Shown here piece after piece: positions 1 to 11,783 of a stretch of DNA of 64,000 nt (position 1 is its first letter; each line of letters opens with the position of its first letter). The notes below the pieces were generated by a model. That model was not told the origin of the DNA and ran no database searches. It worked only from the letters and a program-made list of their open reading frames with translations. Location: NCBI RefSeq assembly GCF_018494065.1, contig NZ_JABBFR010000006.1:96303-160302 (forward strand), in the 5' to 3' direction. The position numbers were made by a program, and so were the translations under genes. Source of the stretch: Rosenbergiella gaditana. Lineage in GTDB: Bacteria > Pseudomonadota > Gammaproteobacteria > Enterobacterales > Enterobacteriaceae.

Positions 1-1189
1 AGAAACCAGCGGTGATGATCGGTAACGCTGACAGCGCCGAGCCGCCCACTAAGAAGCAGATATAGACCAATGGAATGGATTTACGTAATCCGCCCATTTT
101 GAAAATATTCTGCTCATGGTGACAAGCCAAAATGACCGAACCTGAGGAGAGGAATAGCAATGCTTTAAAGAATGCGTGCGTCATTAGGTGGAAAATGGCG
201 GCATCCCACGCTTGAACACCCAGTGCCAAAAACATATAACCGATTTGGCTCATGGTCGAGTAAGCCAATACCCGTTTAATATCAGTTTGTACCAGTGCCG
301 CAAAACCCGCCAACACTAAGGTCACAGCACCAACGATCCCCACCAAATGAAGCACTTCAGGGGTCAGCAGGAACAAACCATGGGTACGAGCGATCAGATA
401 AACCCCTGCGGTCACCATGGTTGCCGCATGGATCAGTGCGGAAACAGGCGTAGGGCCGGCCATTGCATCGGCTAACCAAGTTTGCAATGGAAGTTGCGCT
501 GATTTACCGACTGCCCCCCCTAATAACATCAGGGTCGCCCACTGCAACATATGGTTATCCGCAGCGAAATGGTGCGGCGCGAGTTCGACCACTTCACGGA
601 AGTTTAACGTTCCTAGCTCGTTATAAATGATAAACAAGGCGAAAGCTAAGAACACATCACCGACACGGGTAATGATAAAGGCTTTCATCGCCGCTTTACC
701 GTTGTCAGGATTGGTATAGTAGAAACCAATTAACAGATAGGAGCATAGCCCTACCCCTTCCCAGCCTAGGTACATCAGCATCAAGTTATCGGCGAGAACC
801 AGTACGACCATACTCGCAATAAACAAGTTGGTGTAAGCGAAGAAACGGGAGTACCCCTCTTCTCCGCGCATGTACCAGGAAGCGAACATATGGATGAAAA
901 AGCCCACCCCAGTGACCACCGATAGCATAGTCATGGAAAGACCATCTAGGGTGAAGCGCACGGGAATGTTGAACGGTGGTACGCTCATCCAAGTCCACAG
1001 CGTTTGTTCAAATACGGCGCGCCCGTGAGCGAAGAAGTCCATCCCAACATAAAGCGTCGTTAACGCAGCCAGTCCAATCGAACCGATTCCCACTGTCGCA
1101 GAGAGATTTTCACTCCAACGGCCACGTGAGAAGGCCAATAATACGAAGCCAATTAAGGGAAAAAGGACGGTTAAATAGAGTAAGTTCAT
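1..1189 (-). CDS. nuoL: NADH-quinone oxidoreductase subunit L (3' end outside window)
   Basis: Proton-pumping antiporter-like membrane subunit of complex I. The minus-strand frame from the ATG at 1189 stays open for 396 codons to the window edge, so about the first two thirds of the usual ~613-residue protein is present. Visible family motifs are [18 protein letters not shown] and, further on, [15 protein letters not shown] followed by [18 protein letters not shown], the antiporter core carrying the conserved Lys and Glu. The start overlaps the nuoK stop by four bases (ATGA), which indicates translational coupling. The C-terminal lateral helix, nuoM and nuoN lie beyond the left edge. Confidence 0.97.
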   Translation of the reverse strand, partial: MNLLYLTVLFPLIGFVLLAFSRGRWSENLSATVGIGSIGLAALTTLYVGMDFFAHGRAVFEQTLWTWMSVPPFNIPVRFTLDGLSMTMLSVVTGVGFFIHMFASWYMRGEEGYSRFFAYTNLFIASMVVLVLADNLMLMYLGWEGVGLCSYLLIGFYYTNPDNGKAAMKAFIITRVGDVFLAFALFIIYNELGTLNFREVVELAPHHFAADNHMLQWATLMLLGGAVGKSAQLPLQTWLADAMAGPTPVSALIHAATMVTAGVYLIARTHGLFLLTPEVLHLVGIVGAVTLVLAGFAALVQTDIKRVLAYSTMSQIGYMFLALGVQAWDAAIFHLMTHAFFKALLFLSSGSVILACHHEQNIFKMGGLRKSIPLVYICFLVGGSALSALPIITAGF

Positions 1190-1488
1190 CCGCGCATCTC
1201 GCTCACTGAGTCAATGTTGAGTGTTTGACGGCGGCGATGGAGTTGGAGTAATAAGGCTAGGCCAATACTTGCTTCCGCCGCAGCTAAACTGATGGCCAAG
1301 ATATACATCACTTGCCCATCCGCTTGTCCCCAATAGCTTCCCGCCACCACCAATGCTAAGGCTGCCGCATTGATCATGATCTCAAGTCCAATCAGCATAA
1401 ACAGCAAATTGCGACGTAGAATAATTGAGGTAAACCCCATGACGAACAAAATCGCCGCGAGAATTAAGCCATGTTGTAACGGGATCAT
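1186..1488 (-). CDS. nuoK: NADH-quinone oxidoreductase subunit K
   Basis: Small membrane subunit of complex I (MrpC-like) that takes part in proton translocation. It has 100 residues, the usual length, and three predicted membrane helices. The second helix carries [13 protein letters not shown] and the third has acidic residues in [15 protein letters not shown], the conserved membrane glutamates of this subunit. It overlaps nuoJ and nuoL by four bases on either side, so it is part of one tightly coupled operon. Confidence 0.97.
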   Translation of the reverse strand: MIPLQHGLILAAILFVMGFTSIILRRNLLFMLIGLEIMINAAALALVVAGSYWGQADGQVMYILAISLAAAEASIGLALLLQLHRRRQTLNIDSVSEMRG

Positions 1489-2039
1489 GAACGGTTCTCC
1501 TTCTCATTATCCGCCCGATCATCTTCGCGGTTAGCCAATACTTCACCACGACGCTCTTCGCGTCCCAAGTGATAGGCCACCACGACACCGGCCAGTAATA
1601 ACATCGACGCTAATTCAACCGCCAAAACATAAGGACCGAATAAGCTGATACCCACTTCTTTTGCCGCAATCACCGTTCCATCGATACCTTGATCATTAAC
1701 GGTAAGAATCGATCTGACGATGACCACTAACAGCAGCAGTGCGATAGCACCCGGTCCAATCCATAAAGAAGGTTTAAGCCATTCACGTTCCTGCTGAACA
1801 GTGCTTTTTCCTAGGTTTAGCATCATCACAACGAAGACAAAGAGCACCATAATCGCGCCAGCATAAACAATAATTTCTAATGCTCCGGCGAAGTAAGCCC
1901 CAAGAGAGAAGAACACGCCAGCAATAGCTAATAACGACACAATCAGATAAAGCAACGCATGAATCGGATTACTGTGTGTAATGACGCGTAGCGTTGCAAG
2001 AATGGCAATAATGCCGCAAAGATAAAACGCAAATTCCAT
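1485..2039 (-). CDS. nuoJ: NADH-quinone oxidoreductase subunit J
   Basis: Membrane subunit J of complex I, 184 residues (E. coli protein is the same length). Five hydrophobic helices are visible. The third helix region, [18 protein letters not shown], is the family signature. The C-terminal tail is short, charged and hydrophilic ([19 protein letters not shown]). It begins ten bases after nuoI and overlaps nuoK by four. Confidence 0.97.
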   Translation of the reverse strand: MEFAFYLCGIIAILATLRVITHSNPIHALLYLIVSLLAIAGVFFSLGAYFAGALEIIVYAGAIMVLFVFVVMMLNLGKSTVQQEREWLKPSLWIGPGAIALLLLVVIVRSILTVNDQGIDGTVIAAKEVGISLFGPYVLAVELASMLLLAGVVVAYHLGREERRGEVLANREDDRADNEKENRS

Positions 2040-2049
2040 GCCCGACTCC

Positions 2050-2592
2050 TTAGGGTAATAAGCCTTTCACATCGATAGGTTTGGCTTCGTTTTCTGCAGA
2101 GCCCTTCTCTTTACCTTCAATCGCCATTCCCGCCATACGATAGAAGTTATATTCAGGGTATTTACCTGGACCTGAAATCAATAAATCTTCTTTTTCATAG
2201 ACTAAGTCTTGGCGCTTGAACTCTCCCAGCTCAAAATCTGGCGTCAGCTGAATAGCAGTCGTTGGACAAGCTTCTTCACATAAACCACAGAAAATACAGC
2301 GAGAAAAGTTGATACGAAAGAATTCGGGATACCAACGGCCATCGTCCATCTCGGCTTTTTGCAGCGAGATACATCCCACTGGACACGCAACAGCGCACAG
2401 GTTACACGCGACACAACGCTCTTCACCGTCGGGATCGCGCGTTAACACAATCCGTCCACGATAACGTGGCGGTAAATAAACCGGTTCTTCCGGGTACATC
2501 TGTGTCTCACGCTTGGCGAAGGCATGCATCCCTATCATCCAAATACTTCGGACTTGGGTTCCAAAACCCACCACTATATCTTTTATTTTCAT
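2050..2592 (-). CDS. nuoI: NADH-quinone oxidoreductase subunit I (two 4Fe-4S clusters)
   Basis: Peripheral iron-sulfur subunit that passes electrons from NuoG towards NuoB. It has 180 residues. Two ferredoxin motifs are visible: [15 protein letters not shown] near residue 60 and [12 protein letters not shown] near residue 99, giving two 4Fe-4S clusters (N6a/N6b). The N-terminus [17 protein letters not shown] is the expected amphipathic segment. It lies 11 bases downstream of nuoH. Confidence 0.98.
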   Translation of the reverse strand: MKIKDIVVGFGTQVRSIWMIGMHAFAKRETQMYPEEPVYLPPRYRGRIVLTRDPDGEERCVACNLCAVACPVGCISLQKAEMDDGRWYPEFFRINFSRCIFCGLCEEACPTTAIQLTPDFELGEFKRQDLVYEKEDLLISGPGKYPEYNFYRMAGMAIEGKEKGSAENEAKPIDVKGLLP

Positions 2593-2603
2593 GGTGTTAT
2601 TCC

Positions 2604-3581
2604 TTACTGCGCGCTATAGAGAATGACGGCAGCGGTCGCCAGTAAATTCAATAAAGTCAGCGGCAGACATACTGTCCAACCAAAAGTCATTACCTGGTCA
2701 TAACGTGGACGGGGCAACGCCGCACGGATCAAGATAAACATCATCATAAAGAAGGCTGTTTTCAAGGCAAACCAGATAAACGGCGGTAACCAAGGCCCAT
2801 GCCAGCCCCCGAAGAACAGGGTGACAATAAGCGCGGAAACGGTTGTGATGGCTACATACTCACCGACGAAGAATAAGCCAAACTTCATCCCGGCATATTC
2901 GATGTGATAACCATCAGCCAGTTCTTGCTCGGCTTCTGGCTGATCGAAAGGATGTCGGTGACAGACCGCGACGCCCGCAATACAGAAAGTCACGAACCCG
3001 AGGAATTGCGGGATGATATTCCATAAGTGTGTCTGACTGTTGACGATATCCGTCATATTGAACGAACCAGCTTGTGCGACAACGCCCATTAACGATAACC
3101 CAAGAAACACTTCGTAACTCAAGGTCTGCGCAGAAGCACGCATTGCACCCAGTAACGAGTACTTGTTATTACTTGACCATCCCGCGAATAGCACAGCGTA
3201 TACAGCTAAACCCGCCATCATCAGGAAAAACAGTAAGCCAATATTTAAATCAGTCACTTTCCACGTTGGCGAGACAGGTACGATCACAAAGGCTAGTAAC
3301 AAGGAGACAAACGCAATGACCGGAGCCATGGTGAAAATAGCACGATCGGTAAAAGGAGGTACCCAGTCTTCCTTGAAGAACATTTTGATCATATCTGCCG
3401 CGAGTTGTAATGAACCGCCCCAGCCGACACGGTTAGGTCCGTAACGGTTCTGGAACAGGCCCAACAGACGACGCTCAGCAAAACTCATAAATGCGCCACA
3501 CGCCACGACCACCAGTAAAATCACGACAGATTTTACGACTTGCAGAATGACATCGATCACTTCAGGTGTGAACCAGCTCAT
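2604..3581 (-). CDS. nuoH: NADH-quinone oxidoreductase subunit H
   Basis: Membrane subunit at the junction of the peripheral and membrane arms; with NuoB and NuoD it forms the quinone-binding cavity. It has 325 residues and about eight membrane helices. Family signatures are [20 protein letters not shown] near residue 30 and the acidic loop [20 protein letters not shown] near residue 213. Its start overlaps the nuoG stop by four bases (ATGA). Confidence 0.98.
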   Translation of the reverse strand: MSWFTPEVIDVILQVVKSVVILLVVVACGAFMSFAERRLLGLFQNRYGPNRVGWGGSLQLAADMIKMFFKEDWVPPFTDRAIFTMAPVIAFVSLLLAFVIVPVSPTWKVTDLNIGLLFFLMMAGLAVYAVLFAGWSSNNKYSLLGAMRASAQTLSYEVFLGLSLMGVVAQAGSFNMTDIVNSQTHLWNIIPQFLGFVTFCIAGVAVCHRHPFDQPEAEQELADGYHIEYAGMKFGLFFVGEYVAITTVSALIVTLFFGGWHGPWLPPFIWFALKTAFFMMMFILIRAALPRPRYDQVMTFGWTVCLPLTLLNLLATAAVILYSAQ

Positions 3582-6301
3582 GCTTGTGCCTCCTGCAACA
3601 TCTCCACCTCTGCTCCACTTAAATAAGGGGGAATACCTGGCATTCCAACCGGAAGTCCAACCAGCCCTTGTGATAAGGTTTCAGAAAGACGTAAAGGTAA
3701 TGTCAATCCAACGCCTAGAGCTTGTAAATTGACGGATTGACCTGCTTGCAGCCCAAGCTTTTGCGCATCCTCTGGGTGTAACACCACTTCCGCAGGGGCG
3801 GCACGCTGTGAAAAGACCTCAGAGCGTTGAGAGAGTTCTTCACTGCCAAACAGACGCCATAACGGCACGACGCGCCATTGCGCTTGTGGACGATAAGCCG
3901 CAGGAATCGCGGTAAACCACTCTCCACCATGGCCTTGCCCATCAAACAAACGTACGCCTGGATCACCGTGGCGTAAGTGCCCCCCCACTTCGTCTTGGAA
4001 TTTATTCCATGCTTGCGGTGAGTTCCAACCTGGCGACCAGGCGAACGGAATTTGTGAGCGCGGAGCCTGAGGCTGGTTATTACCTTCCATTGAGAAGGCG
4101 AACATAGTGTCCTTATCCTGCGGCTGACGCGGTTCATGCACACTGATGTTGGCGCGCATCGCCGTACGACCGCTTGAACGGTGCGGTGAACGTGCCAGTT
4201 TCTGACCACGAATACGGAATGACGCATCGGGCGCAGCATCTTTAATGGCGTTGAGGAAAGGTTTTTCCGCAATCACAGCATCAATGACATGGTCCAGCTG
4301 TGACCAATCGGTTTCCCGACGATTAATTGCTCGATCCAAGGCATGAAGCCAACGCCAACTCTCAAGTTGAGTCACCGTGGTGTCATAGTAGGCTGGGTCA
4401 TAGACTTGGAAGAAACGTTGCGCTCGACCTTCTTGGTTGATCAAGGTGCCATCCGCTTCGGCGAAACTGGCCGCAGATAAAATAACTGAAGCTTGCGCCA
4501 AGGTTGGCGTTGCTTGGTGGTCAAGCACCAGCACCTGTTCAGCGCGAGTGAGCGCGGCATCGACAACCCTAGCAGGAAGATGACGGTAAAGATCATTTTC
4601 CATCACCACCACCGCATCGGCCTCACCCTCGGCAAGGAGATCCAACACCGATTCCAGCGGTTTACCGCCCAGTAACCCAAGCCCGATACTATTGGCTTGT
4701 GGGGCCAGCAGCGTAATACCGACTTCGCTACCTTGCGCCTTCAGCGCTTGGGCAACGTTTGCGGCGGCATGCAGGAGGTCATCACTACCGGCGTGCGTGC
4801 CAGCAATGATAAGCGGTTTTTTGGCGCCACTTAATGCTTGGACAATCACGTCAACTTTCGCCGTTAAGCTAGCATCGAAATCATCCACTGCAGGTGCTGA
4901 ACCATCGATGGCATGCGCAACAGCAAATCCGAGTCTGGCTTGATCTTCCACTGCCGCACAGTAATTCCACGCGGCAATATCATCAAGACGTGTCGGTTGT
5001 GCCGTGGTCATAAAGAGCGGGTGCTTAGCATGTTGCCCGATATTGAGAATAGCGGCGATCTGCCAGTCAGCCACTTTCTGAGCCGCGGCTAATTCACGTG
5101 CCTTACCTTTCACCGCTTGACGCACGGAAAGTGCGACACGTGCGCCGACTTGCGTCAGGTCCTCGCCTAATACAAGGACGGCATCGTACTGCTCAATTTC
5201 ACGCAGTGACGGCGTATACAGTCCCCGGTTTTGCAGAATATCGATGATCAACTCGACCCGACGCTGCTCATCAGCTGGCATACCGGTAGAGAAATTATCT
5301 AAGCCAACCAGTTGTTGTAAGGCAAAATTACTTTCAACGCTGGCGCGTCCAGAACCAATGCCAACCACACGTTTCGCTTGGCGCAGTAAATCGGCACTGG
5401 CAGTGATCGCTTGCTCGGCATTCATCGTCACCCAATTTTCGCCATGGCGCAGTTGTGGATGACGAGGACGATCTTCACGATTCACATAACCATAACCAAA
5501 ACGGCCGCGGTCACAGAGAAAATAGTGGTTAACGCTACCATTAAAGCGGTTTTCTATTCGACGTAGTTCGCCATAACGCTCACCGGGACTCGTATTACAG
5601 CCGATGCTGCATTGATGACAGATGCTCGGTGCATACTGCATATCCCATTTACGGTTATAACGTTCGGAGTGTGTTTTATCGGTAAATACGCCTGTAGGAC
5701 ACACTTCGACGAGGTTGCCAGAGAATTCACTCTCTAAGGTGCCTGATTCGGTACGACCAAAGTAGACATTATCATGCGCACCGTAAACCCCAAGGTCAGT
5801 CCCGCCTGCATAATCTTTGTAGTACCGCACACAGCGATAGCAGGCAATACAGCGGTTCATCTCGTGAGAGATAAAAGGCCCTAAATCTTGGTTTTGATGG
5901 GTTCGTTTGGTGAAACGATAGCGACGGAAGTTATGGCCGGTCATCACGGTCATATCTTGAAGGTGACAGTTACCGCCCTCTTCACACACTGGACAGTCAT
6001 GTGGGTGGTTAGTCATCAACCACTCCACTACACTTTCTCGGAATTCACGCGCTTCAGCATCATCAATCGAAATAAAGGTTCCGTCGGCGGCGGGTGTCAT
6101 ACATGACATGACCAAACGTCCACGGGTATCTTCCGCATTTTGATACTGCTTTACCGCGCATTGACGACATGCACCGACGCTACCCAGCGCTGGATGCCAG
6201 CAAAAATAGGGAATATCGAGGCCCATGGAGAGACAAGCTTGTAGCAAGTTCTCTGCCCCATCCACCTGATAATCTTTTCCGTCTACATGAATTGTAGCCA
6301 T
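3578..6301 (-). CDS. nuoG: NADH-quinone oxidoreductase subunit G
   Basis: Large iron-sulfur subunit of the NADH dehydrogenase module, 907 residues from the chosen start (E. coli 908). The N-terminal 2Fe-2S ferredoxin domain has cysteines in [47 protein letters not shown] and the [13 protein letters not shown] motif supply the 4Fe-4S clusters, and the rest is a molybdopterin-oxidoreductase-like fold with no cofactor. I chose the ATG at 6301 because it gives the family N-terminus [11 protein letters not shown]; in-frame starts at 6310 (ATG) and 6316 (TTG) add three to five residues. A 92-base gap separates it from nuoF. Confidence 0.97.
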   Translation of the reverse strand: MATIHVDGKDYQVDGAENLLQACLSMGLDIPYFCWHPALGSVGACRQCAVKQYQNAEDTRGRLVMSCMTPAADGTFISIDDAEAREFRESVVEWLMTNHPHDCPVCEEGGNCHLQDMTVMTGHNFRRYRFTKRTHQNQDLGPFISHEMNRCIACYRCVRYYKDYAGGTDLGVYGAHDNVYFGRTESGTLESEFSGNLVEVCPTGVFTDKTHSERYNRKWDMQYAPSICHQCSIGCNTSPGERYGELRRIENRFNGSVNHYFLCDRGRFGYGYVNREDRPRHPQLRHGENWVTMNAEQAITASADLLRQAKRVVGIGSGRASVESNFALQQLVGLDNFSTGMPADEQRRVELIIDILQNRGLYTPSLREIEQYDAVLVLGEDLTQVGARVALSVRQAVKGKARELAAAQKVADWQIAAILNIGQHAKHPLFMTTAQPTRLDDIAAWNYCAAVEDQARLGFAVAHAIDGSAPAVDDFDASLTAKVDVIVQALSGAKKPLIIAGTHAGSDDLLHAAANVAQALKAQGSEVGITLLAPQANSIGLGLLGGKPLESVLDLLAEGEADAVVVMENDLYRHLPARVVDAALTRAEQVLVLDHQATPTLAQASVILSAASFAEADGTLINQEGRAQRFFQVYDPAYYDTTVTQLESWRWLHALDRAINRRETDWSQLDHVIDAVIAEKPFLNAIKDAAPDASFRIRGQKLARSPHRSSGRTAMRANISVHEPRQPQDKDTMFAFSMEGNNQPQAPRSQIPFAWSPGWNSPQAWNKFQDEVGGHLRHGDPGVRLFDGQGHGGEWFTAIPAAYRPQAQWRVVPLWRLFGSEELSQRSEVFSQRAAPAEVVLHPEDAQKLGLQAGQSVNLQALGVGLTLPLRLSETLSQGLVGLPVGMPGIPPYLSGAEVEMLQEAQA

Positions 6302-6393
6302 AGTCAACATGCTCAAGTAAGGCTCGGTTTGACGCGAGCGTTAAAGATTAATACTTATTTTTGTGTGGTCACTGCCCTTGAAGGGCGAGCGAA

Positions 6394-7740
6394 CTACCAA
6401 CGGCTTTTTAATAAGTTCGGCTGAATTCCGCTGATACTGCGTGTATTGCCAAATACTTGCGGAGCAATACCCGCTTCAAACTCTTCGCGGAAGTATTTGA
6501 TCGCACTCTGTAACGGCTCTACTGCTCCTGGAGCATGGGCACAGAACGTTTTCCCCGGCCCAAGCTGACGACACAGTTGTTCTAGCGTTTCAATATCGCC
6601 AGGTTGACCTTTACGCTGCTCCAACGCACGCAGAATTTTGACACTCCACGGTAAACCATCACGGCAAGGGGTACACCAACCACAAGACTCACGTGCGAAG
6701 AACTCTTCCAGATTCCGGACTAAGGAAACCATGTTAATTTCATGGTCAACCGCCATCGCCAGCGCAGTCCCTAAGCGGCTCCCCGCTTTACCAATACTGG
6801 CGAACTCCATAGGCAGGTCTAAGTGACTCTCGGTTAAAAAGTCAGTCCCTGCCCCACCCGGTTGCCAAGCTTTGAAGCGTAACCCATCGCGCATGCCGCC
6901 GGCATAATCTTCTAAAATTTCTCGCGCGGTAACCCCAAAAGGCAGTTCCCATAATCCAGGGTTTTTTACCCGTCCTGAGAAGCCCATCATTTTGGTCCCG
7001 GCATCTTCGCTTGTAGATAACCCTTTGTACCACTCCAAACCGTTGGCTAAGATGGCGGGAACATTAGACAGCGTTTCAACGTTATTCACACAGGTCGGTT
7101 TACCCCACACACCTGCGCTCGCGGGAAATGGCGGTTTAGAACGCGGGTTCGCTCGACGCCCTTCAAGGGAGTTAATCAGTGCGGTCTCTTCACCACAGAT
7201 ATAACGTCCTGCGCCCGTATGGACGAAGAGTTCAAAATTAAAACCGGTTCCGAGGATATTCTCGCCTAATAGACCAGCTTGCTTCGCCTCTTCAATCGCA
7301 CGGCGCAAATTTTCAGCCGCTTCAACATATTCGCCACGCAAGAAGATGTAGCCACGATAAGCTTTAAGTGCAAAAGCACTGATCAGCATACCTTCCACCA
7401 ATTGGTGTGGCATTTGTTCCATCAGAAGGCGATCTTTATAAGTCCCGGGTTCCATCTCATCGGCATTACAGAGCAGATAGCGGATATTCATCGACTCATC
7501 TTTTGGCATCAGACTCCATTTCAAGCCAGTAGAGAACCCTGCCCCACCACGCCCTTTCAGGCCGGAATCTTTAACCAATGCCACGATTTCATCGGGAGCC
7601 ATCCCGCCTAATGCTTTACGCGCCCCGGCATACCCGTTTTTAGCACAGTACTCATCGAGCCAGACCGGTTGTTTATCGTCACGTAGACGCCACGTCAGTG
7701 GATGCGTTTCCGCTGTGCGGATAATGGTTTTGATGCTCAT
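6394..7740 (-). CDS. nuoF: NADH-quinone oxidoreductase subunit F (NADH/FMN binding)
   Basis: Flavoprotein that oxidises NADH in the peripheral arm. It has 448 residues (E. coli 445). The FMN/NADH glycine-rich loop [13 protein letters not shown] is near residue 65, and the second motif [20 protein letters not shown] is near residue 183. The N3 4Fe-4S cluster ligands are in [12 protein letters not shown] near residue 354, with the fourth Cys in [10 protein letters not shown]. It overlaps nuoE by four bases. A short inverted repeat (6374-6386) lies just downstream in the gap before nuoG. Confidence 0.98.
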   Translation of the reverse strand: MSIKTIIRTAETHPLTWRLRDDKQPVWLDEYCAKNGYAGARKALGGMAPDEIVALVKDSGLKGRGGAGFSTGLKWSLMPKDESMNIRYLLCNADEMEPGTYKDRLLMEQMPHQLVEGMLISAFALKAYRGYIFLRGEYVEAAENLRRAIEEAKQAGLLGENILGTGFNFELFVHTGAGRYICGEETALINSLEGRRANPRSKPPFPASAGVWGKPTCVNNVETLSNVPAILANGLEWYKGLSTSEDAGTKMMGFSGRVKNPGLWELPFGVTAREILEDYAGGMRDGLRFKAWQPGGAGTDFLTESHLDLPMEFASIGKAGSRLGTALAMAVDHEINMVSLVRNLEEFFARESCGWCTPCRDGLPWSVKILRALEQRKGQPGDIETLEQLCRQLGPGKTFCAHAPGAVEPLQSAIKYFREEFEAGIAPQVFGNTRSISGIQPNLLKSRW

Positions 7741-8252
7741 GAGTATTGCTCCAGAAGCGAGGCGATGGACTCGGGTGTCAAATGCACATGAGTGTGTTCA
7801 CCGACCATCATCGTCGGCCCCTTATCACAATTACCTAAGCAACACGTCGGTAATAGGGTGAAGCGGCCATCTGTCGTGGTTTGCCCGGGTTTGATCTGTA
7901 AGGTTTCTTCTAATGCCGCTTGAATACCTTGGTAACCGGTAATATGGCAGACCACGCTGTCGCAATAACGAATAACATGACGTCCCACTGGTTGACGGTA
8001 GATTTGGCTGTAAAAAGTCGCCACACCTTCCACATCACTGGCCGGAATACCTAATACCTCAGCAATAGCGTTAATGGCACCATCAGGAACCCAGCCCCGC
8101 TGCTTTTGAACAATTTTTAGCGCTTCAATCGAGGCAGCACGCGGGTCTTCATAATGGTGCTTTTCATGCTCAATCGCCTGCTGTTCGAAATCACTCAGCA
8201 TAAATTCTGGTTGAGTCTCGATAGTTTTAATTGAAATGGTTTGATCGTGCAT
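7737..8252 (-). CDS. nuoE: NADH-quinone oxidoreductase subunit E (2Fe-2S)
   Basis: Thioredoxin-fold 2Fe-2S subunit (cluster N1a) that pairs with NuoF. It has 171 residues (E. coli 166). The cluster cysteines are in [10 protein letters not shown] and, about 40 residues later, in [11 protein letters not shown]. The N-terminal helical part [20 protein letters not shown] is typical. It starts two bases after nuoCD and overlaps nuoF by four. Confidence 0.98.
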   Translation of the reverse strand: MHDQTISIKTIETQPEFMLSDFEQQAIEHEKHHYEDPRAASIEALKIVQKQRGWVPDGAINAIAEVLGIPASDVEGVATFYSQIYRQPVGRHVIRYCDSVVCHITGYQGIQAALEETLQIKPGQTTTDGRFTLLPTCCLGNCDKGPTMMVGEHTHVHLTPESIASLLEQYS

Positions 8253-8254
8253 AA

Positions 8255-10054
8255 TTAGCGGTCCACATCTGACATAACAAAATCAATACTGCCTAGATAG
8301 ACGATAAGGTCTGACACCAAACTGCCATTGATCACTGAAGGGATCTGCTGCAGATGAGGGAAACTAGGAGTACGAACCCGGGTGCGATAACTCATGGTCG
8401 AGCCATCACTGGTTAAGTAATAACTGTTGATACCTTTGGTCGCTTCAATCATTTGGAACGATTCATTAGCTGGCATCACTGGACCCCATGACACTTGTAA
8501 AAAGTGAGTAATCAAGGTCTCGATATGCTGTAACGTACGCTCTTTCGGGGGTGGCGTTGTCAGTGGATGATCCGCTTTGAAAGGCCCTTCAGGCATATTC
8601 TTCAGGCATTGCTCAAGAATACGCAGTGATTGCCACATCTCCTGCATTTTCAGCTGAACACGGCTGTAGGCATCACTGATACCGTCACCAACAGGGATTT
8701 CGAAATCAAAGTTTTCATAGCCTGAGTAAGGCCGCCATTTACGCACATCAAAGTCCAGCCCCGTTGCACGAAGACCCGCACCAGTGGTGCCCCAACGTAA
8801 TGCTTCTTCTTGGTTGTAGGCGGCGACCCCTTTCGAACGTCCAATCAATACAGAGTTACGTAGAGCAGCTTTGTCATACTCTTTAAGGCGTTTAGGCATC
8901 CAATCTAAGAATTCACGCAGCAAACGCTCCCAGCCTTTCGGTAAATCATGGGCCACGCCGCCAATCCGGAACCACGCTGGATGCATCCTAAAACCGGTAA
9001 TTGCTTCCACAACATCGTAAATTTTCTGACGGTCAGTAAAGGCAAAAAATACCGGGGTCATGGCACCGACGTCTTGGATAAAGGTAGAGATGTAGAGCAA
9101 GTGACTATTGATACGGAAAAGTTCAGAAAGCATTACGCGGATGACGTCAACTTTCTCCGGCACAGTAATCCCAGCCAGTTTCTCGACCGCCAGAACGTAT
9201 GGCATCTCGTTAACACAACCGCCTAGGTACTCAATTCGGTCGGTATAAGGGATGTAACTGTGCCATGATTGACGCTCGCCCATCTTCTCAGCACCACGAT
9301 GGTGGTAGCCAATATCCGGTACACAATCAACGATTTCTTCACCGTCGAGTTGCAAAATGATACGAAACGCACCGTGCGCAGAGGGATGGTTCGGTCCCAA
9401 GTTAAGGAACATAAAGTCCTCATTGGCGGTCCCGCGTTTCATTCCCCACTTTTCAGGGTCGAAGGTTAACGCTTCCATCTCCATATCCTCTTTTGCTTTC
9501 GTCAGCATAAAAGGATCGAATTCGGTGGCCCGCGCGGGATAATCTTTGCGTAAAGGGTGTCCGGTCCAGGTATCAGGCATCATGATGCGTGTAAGATGAG
9601 GATGCCCGTCAAAGGTCATTCCGAACATTTCCCAGGTTTCGCGTTCGTACCAATTCGCGTTCGGGAAGATCTTGGTCAATGTTGGCAGAGTCAGATCGCG
9701 CTCAAGCAGAGCAACTTTCAGCATAATATCGCGATTACGGTCAATCGAAATAAAGTGATAAAACACCGAGAAATCCGCTTCCGGTAGTCCTTGACGGTGT
9801 GTTCTTAACCGCTCATCGACACCATGCAGGTCATAAAGCATGACATAAGGTTTAGGAACGTGTCGCAGGAAACTGACAATCTCGAGCAGTTGCTCGCGGC
9901 GTACCCAAACTACAGGGATTCCGGTACGCGTGGGTTGGACCGTAAAAGCGTCAGGCCCAAAACGATTACGCAGCTCACCGATCACAGGATCATCAAGGTG
10001 ATCCTGTGTCTGCCAAGCAGCGGGATTTTGCTGTTGCGTGTTGATATCTGTCAT
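8255..10054 (-). CDS. nuoC: NADH-quinone oxidoreductase fused subunit C/D
   Basis: Fused C and D subunits of the peripheral arm, 599 residues, the enterobacterial arrangement (E. coli ~596-600). The N-terminal ~180 residues are the 30-kDa subunit ([29 protein letters not shown]). The remainder is the 49-kDa subunit with [16 protein letters not shown] near residue 215, whose His residues help form the quinone site. It ends in the usual acidic VMSDVDR. A 101-base gap with a strong hairpin separates it from nuoB. Confidence 0.98.
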   Translation of the reverse strand: MTDINTQQQNPAAWQTQDHLDDPVIGELRNRFGPDAFTVQPTRTGIPVVWVRREQLLEIVSFLRHVPKPYVMLYDLHGVDERLRTHRQGLPEADFSVFYHFISIDRNRDIMLKVALLERDLTLPTLTKIFPNANWYERETWEMFGMTFDGHPHLTRIMMPDTWTGHPLRKDYPARATEFDPFMLTKAKEDMEMEALTFDPEKWGMKRGTANEDFMFLNLGPNHPSAHGAFRIILQLDGEEIVDCVPDIGYHHRGAEKMGERQSWHSYIPYTDRIEYLGGCVNEMPYVLAVEKLAGITVPEKVDVIRVMLSELFRINSHLLYISTFIQDVGAMTPVFFAFTDRQKIYDVVEAITGFRMHPAWFRIGGVAHDLPKGWERLLREFLDWMPKRLKEYDKAALRNSVLIGRSKGVAAYNQEEALRWGTTGAGLRATGLDFDVRKWRPYSGYENFDFEIPVGDGISDAYSRVQLKMQEMWQSLRILEQCLKNMPEGPFKADHPLTTPPPKERTLQHIETLITHFLQVSWGPVMPANESFQMIEATKGINSYYLTSDGSTMSYRTRVRTPSFPHLQQIPSVINGSLVSDLIVYLGSIDFVMSDVDR

Positions 10055-10100
10055 ACATTGTTCACCATTTCGGCCTGTATTGGCACGACAAAGAAGGCAG

Positions 10101-10148
10101 CCATTAGGCGAGAGAGTTATTGTTATAGTTCCAAACGCCGCCTAATGG
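10101..10148 (-). other. Perfect 10-bp inverted repeat in the nuoB-nuoCD gap
   Basis: Arms CCATTAGGCG (10101-10110) and CGCCTAATGG (10139-10148) pair perfectly around a 28-base loop, inside the only long gap (101 bases) between nuoA and nuoE. In the transcript it would form a hairpin shortly after the nuoB stop and about 45 bases before the nuoCD start. It has no T-run, so it is more likely an mRNA processing or stability element than a terminator. Confidence 0.55.
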
Positions 10149-10155
10149 TTTCGGG

Positions 10156-10836
10156 TCAAATTTCGTCTGGGGTACGTAAATTTGTTACGGCAATACGCTC
10201 GCCACGTTTACGTTCACGTTCCGATTGCATATTAGCTCGATAGACGCCCTGATCCCCCACTACCCAAGAAAGTGGCCGGCGCTCTTTGCCGATTGATTCC
10301 TGCAAGAGTAAAAGCGCTTGCATATAGGCTTCAGGACGAGGAGGACAACCCGGAATATAAACATCTACTGGTAGGAATTTATCAACGCCTTGCACCACCG
10401 AATAGATATCATACATGCCGCCGGAGTTAGCACAGGCTCCCATTGAGATAACCCATTTAGGCTCAAGCATTTGGTCATAAAGACGTTGGATAACCGGTGC
10501 CATTTTAGTGAAAGGCGTACCAGCGATAACCATAAAGTCAGCTTGACGCGGTGAGGCGCGCATAACTTCCGCTCCGAAGCGGGCTACATCATGCACCGCA
10601 GTGAACGAGGTAGTCATTTCAACATAGCAACAGGAGAGGCCAAAGTTATACGGCCATAGGGAATTTTTACGACCCCAGTTCACCATATCGTGGAGCGCAT
10701 GCTCCAATTTGCCCATATAAACGCTTCTATGGACATGTTGTTCAAGAGGATCGCTTACGATTTCCTGCTTTTGTAAAGGATAGCGATCGTTCTCACCATT
10801 GCTATTGGGATCGACGCGGGTGAGTGTGTAATCCAT
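10156..10836 (-). CDS. nuoB: NADH-quinone oxidoreductase subunit B (4Fe-4S N2)
   Basis: Subunit carrying the terminal cluster N2 that reduces ubiquinone. It has 226 residues (E. coli 220). Cluster ligands are the tandem cysteines of [10 protein letters not shown], the Cys of [14 protein letters not shown] and that of [11 protein letters not shown]. Twelve bases separate it from nuoA upstream. The C-terminal tail ([19 protein letters not shown]) is basic as in enterobacteria. Confidence 0.98.
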   Translation of the reverse strand: MDYTLTRVDPNSNGENDRYPLQKQEIVSDPLEQHVHRSVYMGKLEHALHDMVNWGRKNSLWPYNFGLSCCYVEMTTSFTAVHDVARFGAEVMRASPRQADFMVIAGTPFTKMAPVIQRLYDQMLEPKWVISMGACANSGGMYDIYSVVQGVDKFLPVDVYIPGCPPRPEAYMQALLLLQESIGKERRPLSWVVGDQGVYRANMQSERERKRGERIAVTNLRTPDEI

Positions 10837-10848
10837 CTTAATGCCTCT

Positions 10849-11292
10849 CTATGACTTTTGAGGAGAATTGCCGCGTCCGTTCTCTGATTTGACGACAATA
10901 CGACGACGTGCTGGCGCCCAATCAAGTGCACCCGTTCTCACGAGGTAAACTAATCCAGCTAACAAGATAAGAATAAATATTGTTGCTTCAGCGAAGCCTA
11001 TCCAGCCACTTTCGCGAACGGAGGTGGCCCAAGCATAGAGGAATAGTGCTTCAACGTCGAAAATGACGAAGAACATCGCGACAAGATAAAATTTTGCAGA
11101 GAGGCGAAGATGTGTAGAGCCAACAGGTTCGATACCTGATTCGAAAGGTGTATCTTTGTGTCGACCTTTGGCGCGCCCACCCAGTAACCAACCACCGGTT
11201 AACATGAAGGCACAGAGTCCGAAAGCGATGACGACAAAAACGACAAAAGCCCAGTGATGAGCGATTACTTCAGTAGTGGTTGACATACTCAT
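10849..11292 (-). CDS. nuoA: NADH-quinone oxidoreductase subunit A
   Basis: First gene of the nuo operon; a three-helix membrane subunit at the quinone cavity, 147 residues. The family motif [20 protein letters not shown], followed by [16 protein letters not shown], is intact. I chose the ATG at 11292, giving N-terminus [16 protein letters not shown], nearly the same as E. coli. GAAGAG lies a few bases upstream as ribosome-binding site. Confidence 0.98.
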   Translation of the reverse strand: MSMSTTTEVIAHHWAFVVFVVIAFGLCAFMLTGGWLLGGRAKGRHKDTPFESGIEPVGSTHLRLSAKFYLVAMFFVIFDVEALFLYAWATSVRESGWIGFAEATIFILILLAGLVYLVRTGALDWAPARRRIVVKSENGRGNSPQKS

Positions 11293-11420
11293 GCTTACTC
11301 TTCAAGTGTGATGACAGTTCGCAAAACTGCGCAAGGAGTGACCACAAAAGTTTACGGAAGGTGTAACACCTTTTAGCTATGTCTGTTAAATAACAATATT
11401 AACAGTATTTTTATTGGCTT

Positions 11421-11450
11421 TTTTTACTCCTTTTTACAACCTTTTGTCAA
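11421..11450 (-). promoter_or_regulatory. Candidate sigma-70 promoter for nuoA
   Basis: On the minus strand there is a perfect -35 box TTGACA (plus-strand 11445-11450), then 18 bases, then TAAAAA (11421-11426), four of six matches to the -10 consensus. It lies about 130 bases upstream of the nuoA start in the right direction. The long leader this implies resembles E. coli nuo, which has several start sites. The region is so AT-rich that the -10 assignment is weak. Confidence 0.35.
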
Positions 11451-11645
11451 CCTAAGTGAATAAATATAAATATTTTTTAACAATTGACGAACATGAAATG
11501 TAAAGACTTAACCTTAGATCTCTATCAAAAATTTTCAAGAAATCTCAAATAAGTGTGGCAGGTCTATAAGAATTTTCACGTACAATAACTAAGGTTTTAT
11601 TGATCTGACTCATAATTTCACCTGATTTATCATCAAAAAGGTAAT

Positions 11646-11672
11646 TTGCTCCTCTCGTACTTGGAGGAGCAA
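11646..11672 (-). terminator. Hairpin downstream of lrhA
   Basis: Nine-base arms TTGCTCCTC (11646-11654) and GAGGAGCAA (11664-11672) around a nine-base loop. Read on the minus strand it lies about 110 bases after the lrhA stop and is followed within about six bases by a short T-run (CCTTTTTG). It could end lrhA transcription before the nuo promoter or act as an attenuator; the loose T-run keeps this tentative. Confidence 0.45.
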
Positions 11673-11783
11673 TCGAACCGTCCAAGATCCTAAGACCATG
11701 TAGTGACTCGTGTCGTCAATGATGACAGATAACAGTGTTCTACCGTCAAAGACACAAGCTTTTACAAGGCTATCCACGTCGCT

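Larger units (their letters stand above)
11293..11783. other. nuo promoter/leader region, no gene
   Basis: Intergenic stretch between lrhA (3' end) and nuoA (5' end), both on the minus strand. I see no convincing coding frame. It is AT-rich near 11360-11620 and holds one good candidate promoter and one strong hairpin, listed separately. A small inverted repeat (AAGGTG-TAA-CACCTT) lies in the presumed nuoA leader at about 11359-11373. In E. coli this region binds ArcA, NarL and FNR, but I could not assign such sites here. Confidence 0.7.

Noticed and set aside
3715..4272. 185-codon minus-strand frame inside nuoG
   Set aside because: Overlaps nuoG out of frame, lacks family similarity, and nuoG is intact.
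6302..6316. Earlier starts for nuoG (TTG 6316, ATG 6310)
   Set aside because: They add residues not needed for the family N-terminus; kept only as alternatives.
6374..6386. Palindrome GCCCTTGAAGGGC between nuoF and nuoG
   Set aside because: Too short with a one-base centre to call a terminator; the operon clearly continues into nuoG.
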